Assembly: GCF_002161285.1 (NCBI RefSeq)
Contig: NZ_NFHH01000001.1
Coordinates: forward strand, 331,981 to 395,980
DNA length: 64,000 bases
Origin: Blautia sp. An81
Lineage (GTDB): Bacteria; Bacillota; Clostridia; Lachnospirales; Lachnospiraceae
Direction: 5' to 3'
Below are positions 63,883-64,000 of this stretch, one piece after another. Position 1 is the first letter of the stretch. The number at the start of each line of letters is the position of its first letter. The notes under the pieces were generated by a model that was given only the letters and a program-made list of their open reading frames with translations, made no database searches and had not been told where the DNA came from. The translations under genes and the position numbers were made by a program.

Positions 63883-64000
63883 GAGGGCGTAAAATTTTCT
63901 GTGTCTATGGGAAAAATTCTTCTTTGATAAGAAACGGATATGTATAATTGCCTTGTCGGAACTTCTGCTTTTTGGCTGTCGAATTACTTATCTGTTTATA

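Overview
The window reads as a low-to-medium GC Firmicute, most likely a gut Lachnospiraceae-type Clostridium. The signs are strong AGGAGG ribosome sites, TTGACA/TATAAT promoters, an XRE-aminotransferase fusion, HelD, a Gram-positive LexA box, LXG/WXG-like small proteins and Tn916/Tn1549-type mobile genes. No rRNA, tRNA or CRISPR array was seen.

Layout. 1-15 kb: a broken TIR/beta-propeller membrane protein; an operon of a HelD-like helicase (with a GH31 N-terminal-like tail) plus an OmpR/HisKA two-component pair; an XRE-aminotransferase fusion with a MATE pump behind helically phased repeats; and an ABC-2 exporter divergent from a DesK/NarL-type pair. 15-29 kb is a defence and scar region: a chimeric ORF, DUF5714, a small ORF-macro-VWA operon, a tape-measure-like mini-gene, an Abi_2 (HEPN) gene preceded by a short structured RNA with its own promoter and terminator (a candidate RNA-antitoxin/HEPN-toxin pair), a zinc-ribbon membrane protein between two ~113-bp repeats, a small LexA-controlled gene, and a type I restriction-modification operon (XRE, hsdM, HEPN-like gene, hsdS, half hsdS, frameshifted hsdR). 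That operon has two separate variable repeats in hsdS: a GACA tract and a TAEL spacer repeat.

29-36 kb: WXG/LXG-like small helical proteins, a lipoprotein, and an array of immunity genes (PoNi, YcxB-like, Imm74-like) around a frameshifted small toxin. 36.2-36.5 kb holds the 3' end of rlmD, which marks the attachment point of a large serine-recombinase element.

36.5-64 kb is an integrative element that continues past the window: serine recombinase, SHOCT-like protein, sigma-like and HTH regulators, four peptide-type ABC export modules with their two-component systems, an SdpR/SdpI-type immunity set, wrecks of topB, an FtsX permease, a relaxase and KTR proteins, and an apparently intact MobC/relaxase pair with a possible oriT. 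A nearly identical 42-bp operator-like block stands before two operons more than 8 kb apart, so one response regulator may coordinate both modules. The overall theme is defence and resistance to peptide antibiotics carried on mobile DNA, with repeated duplication and decay.
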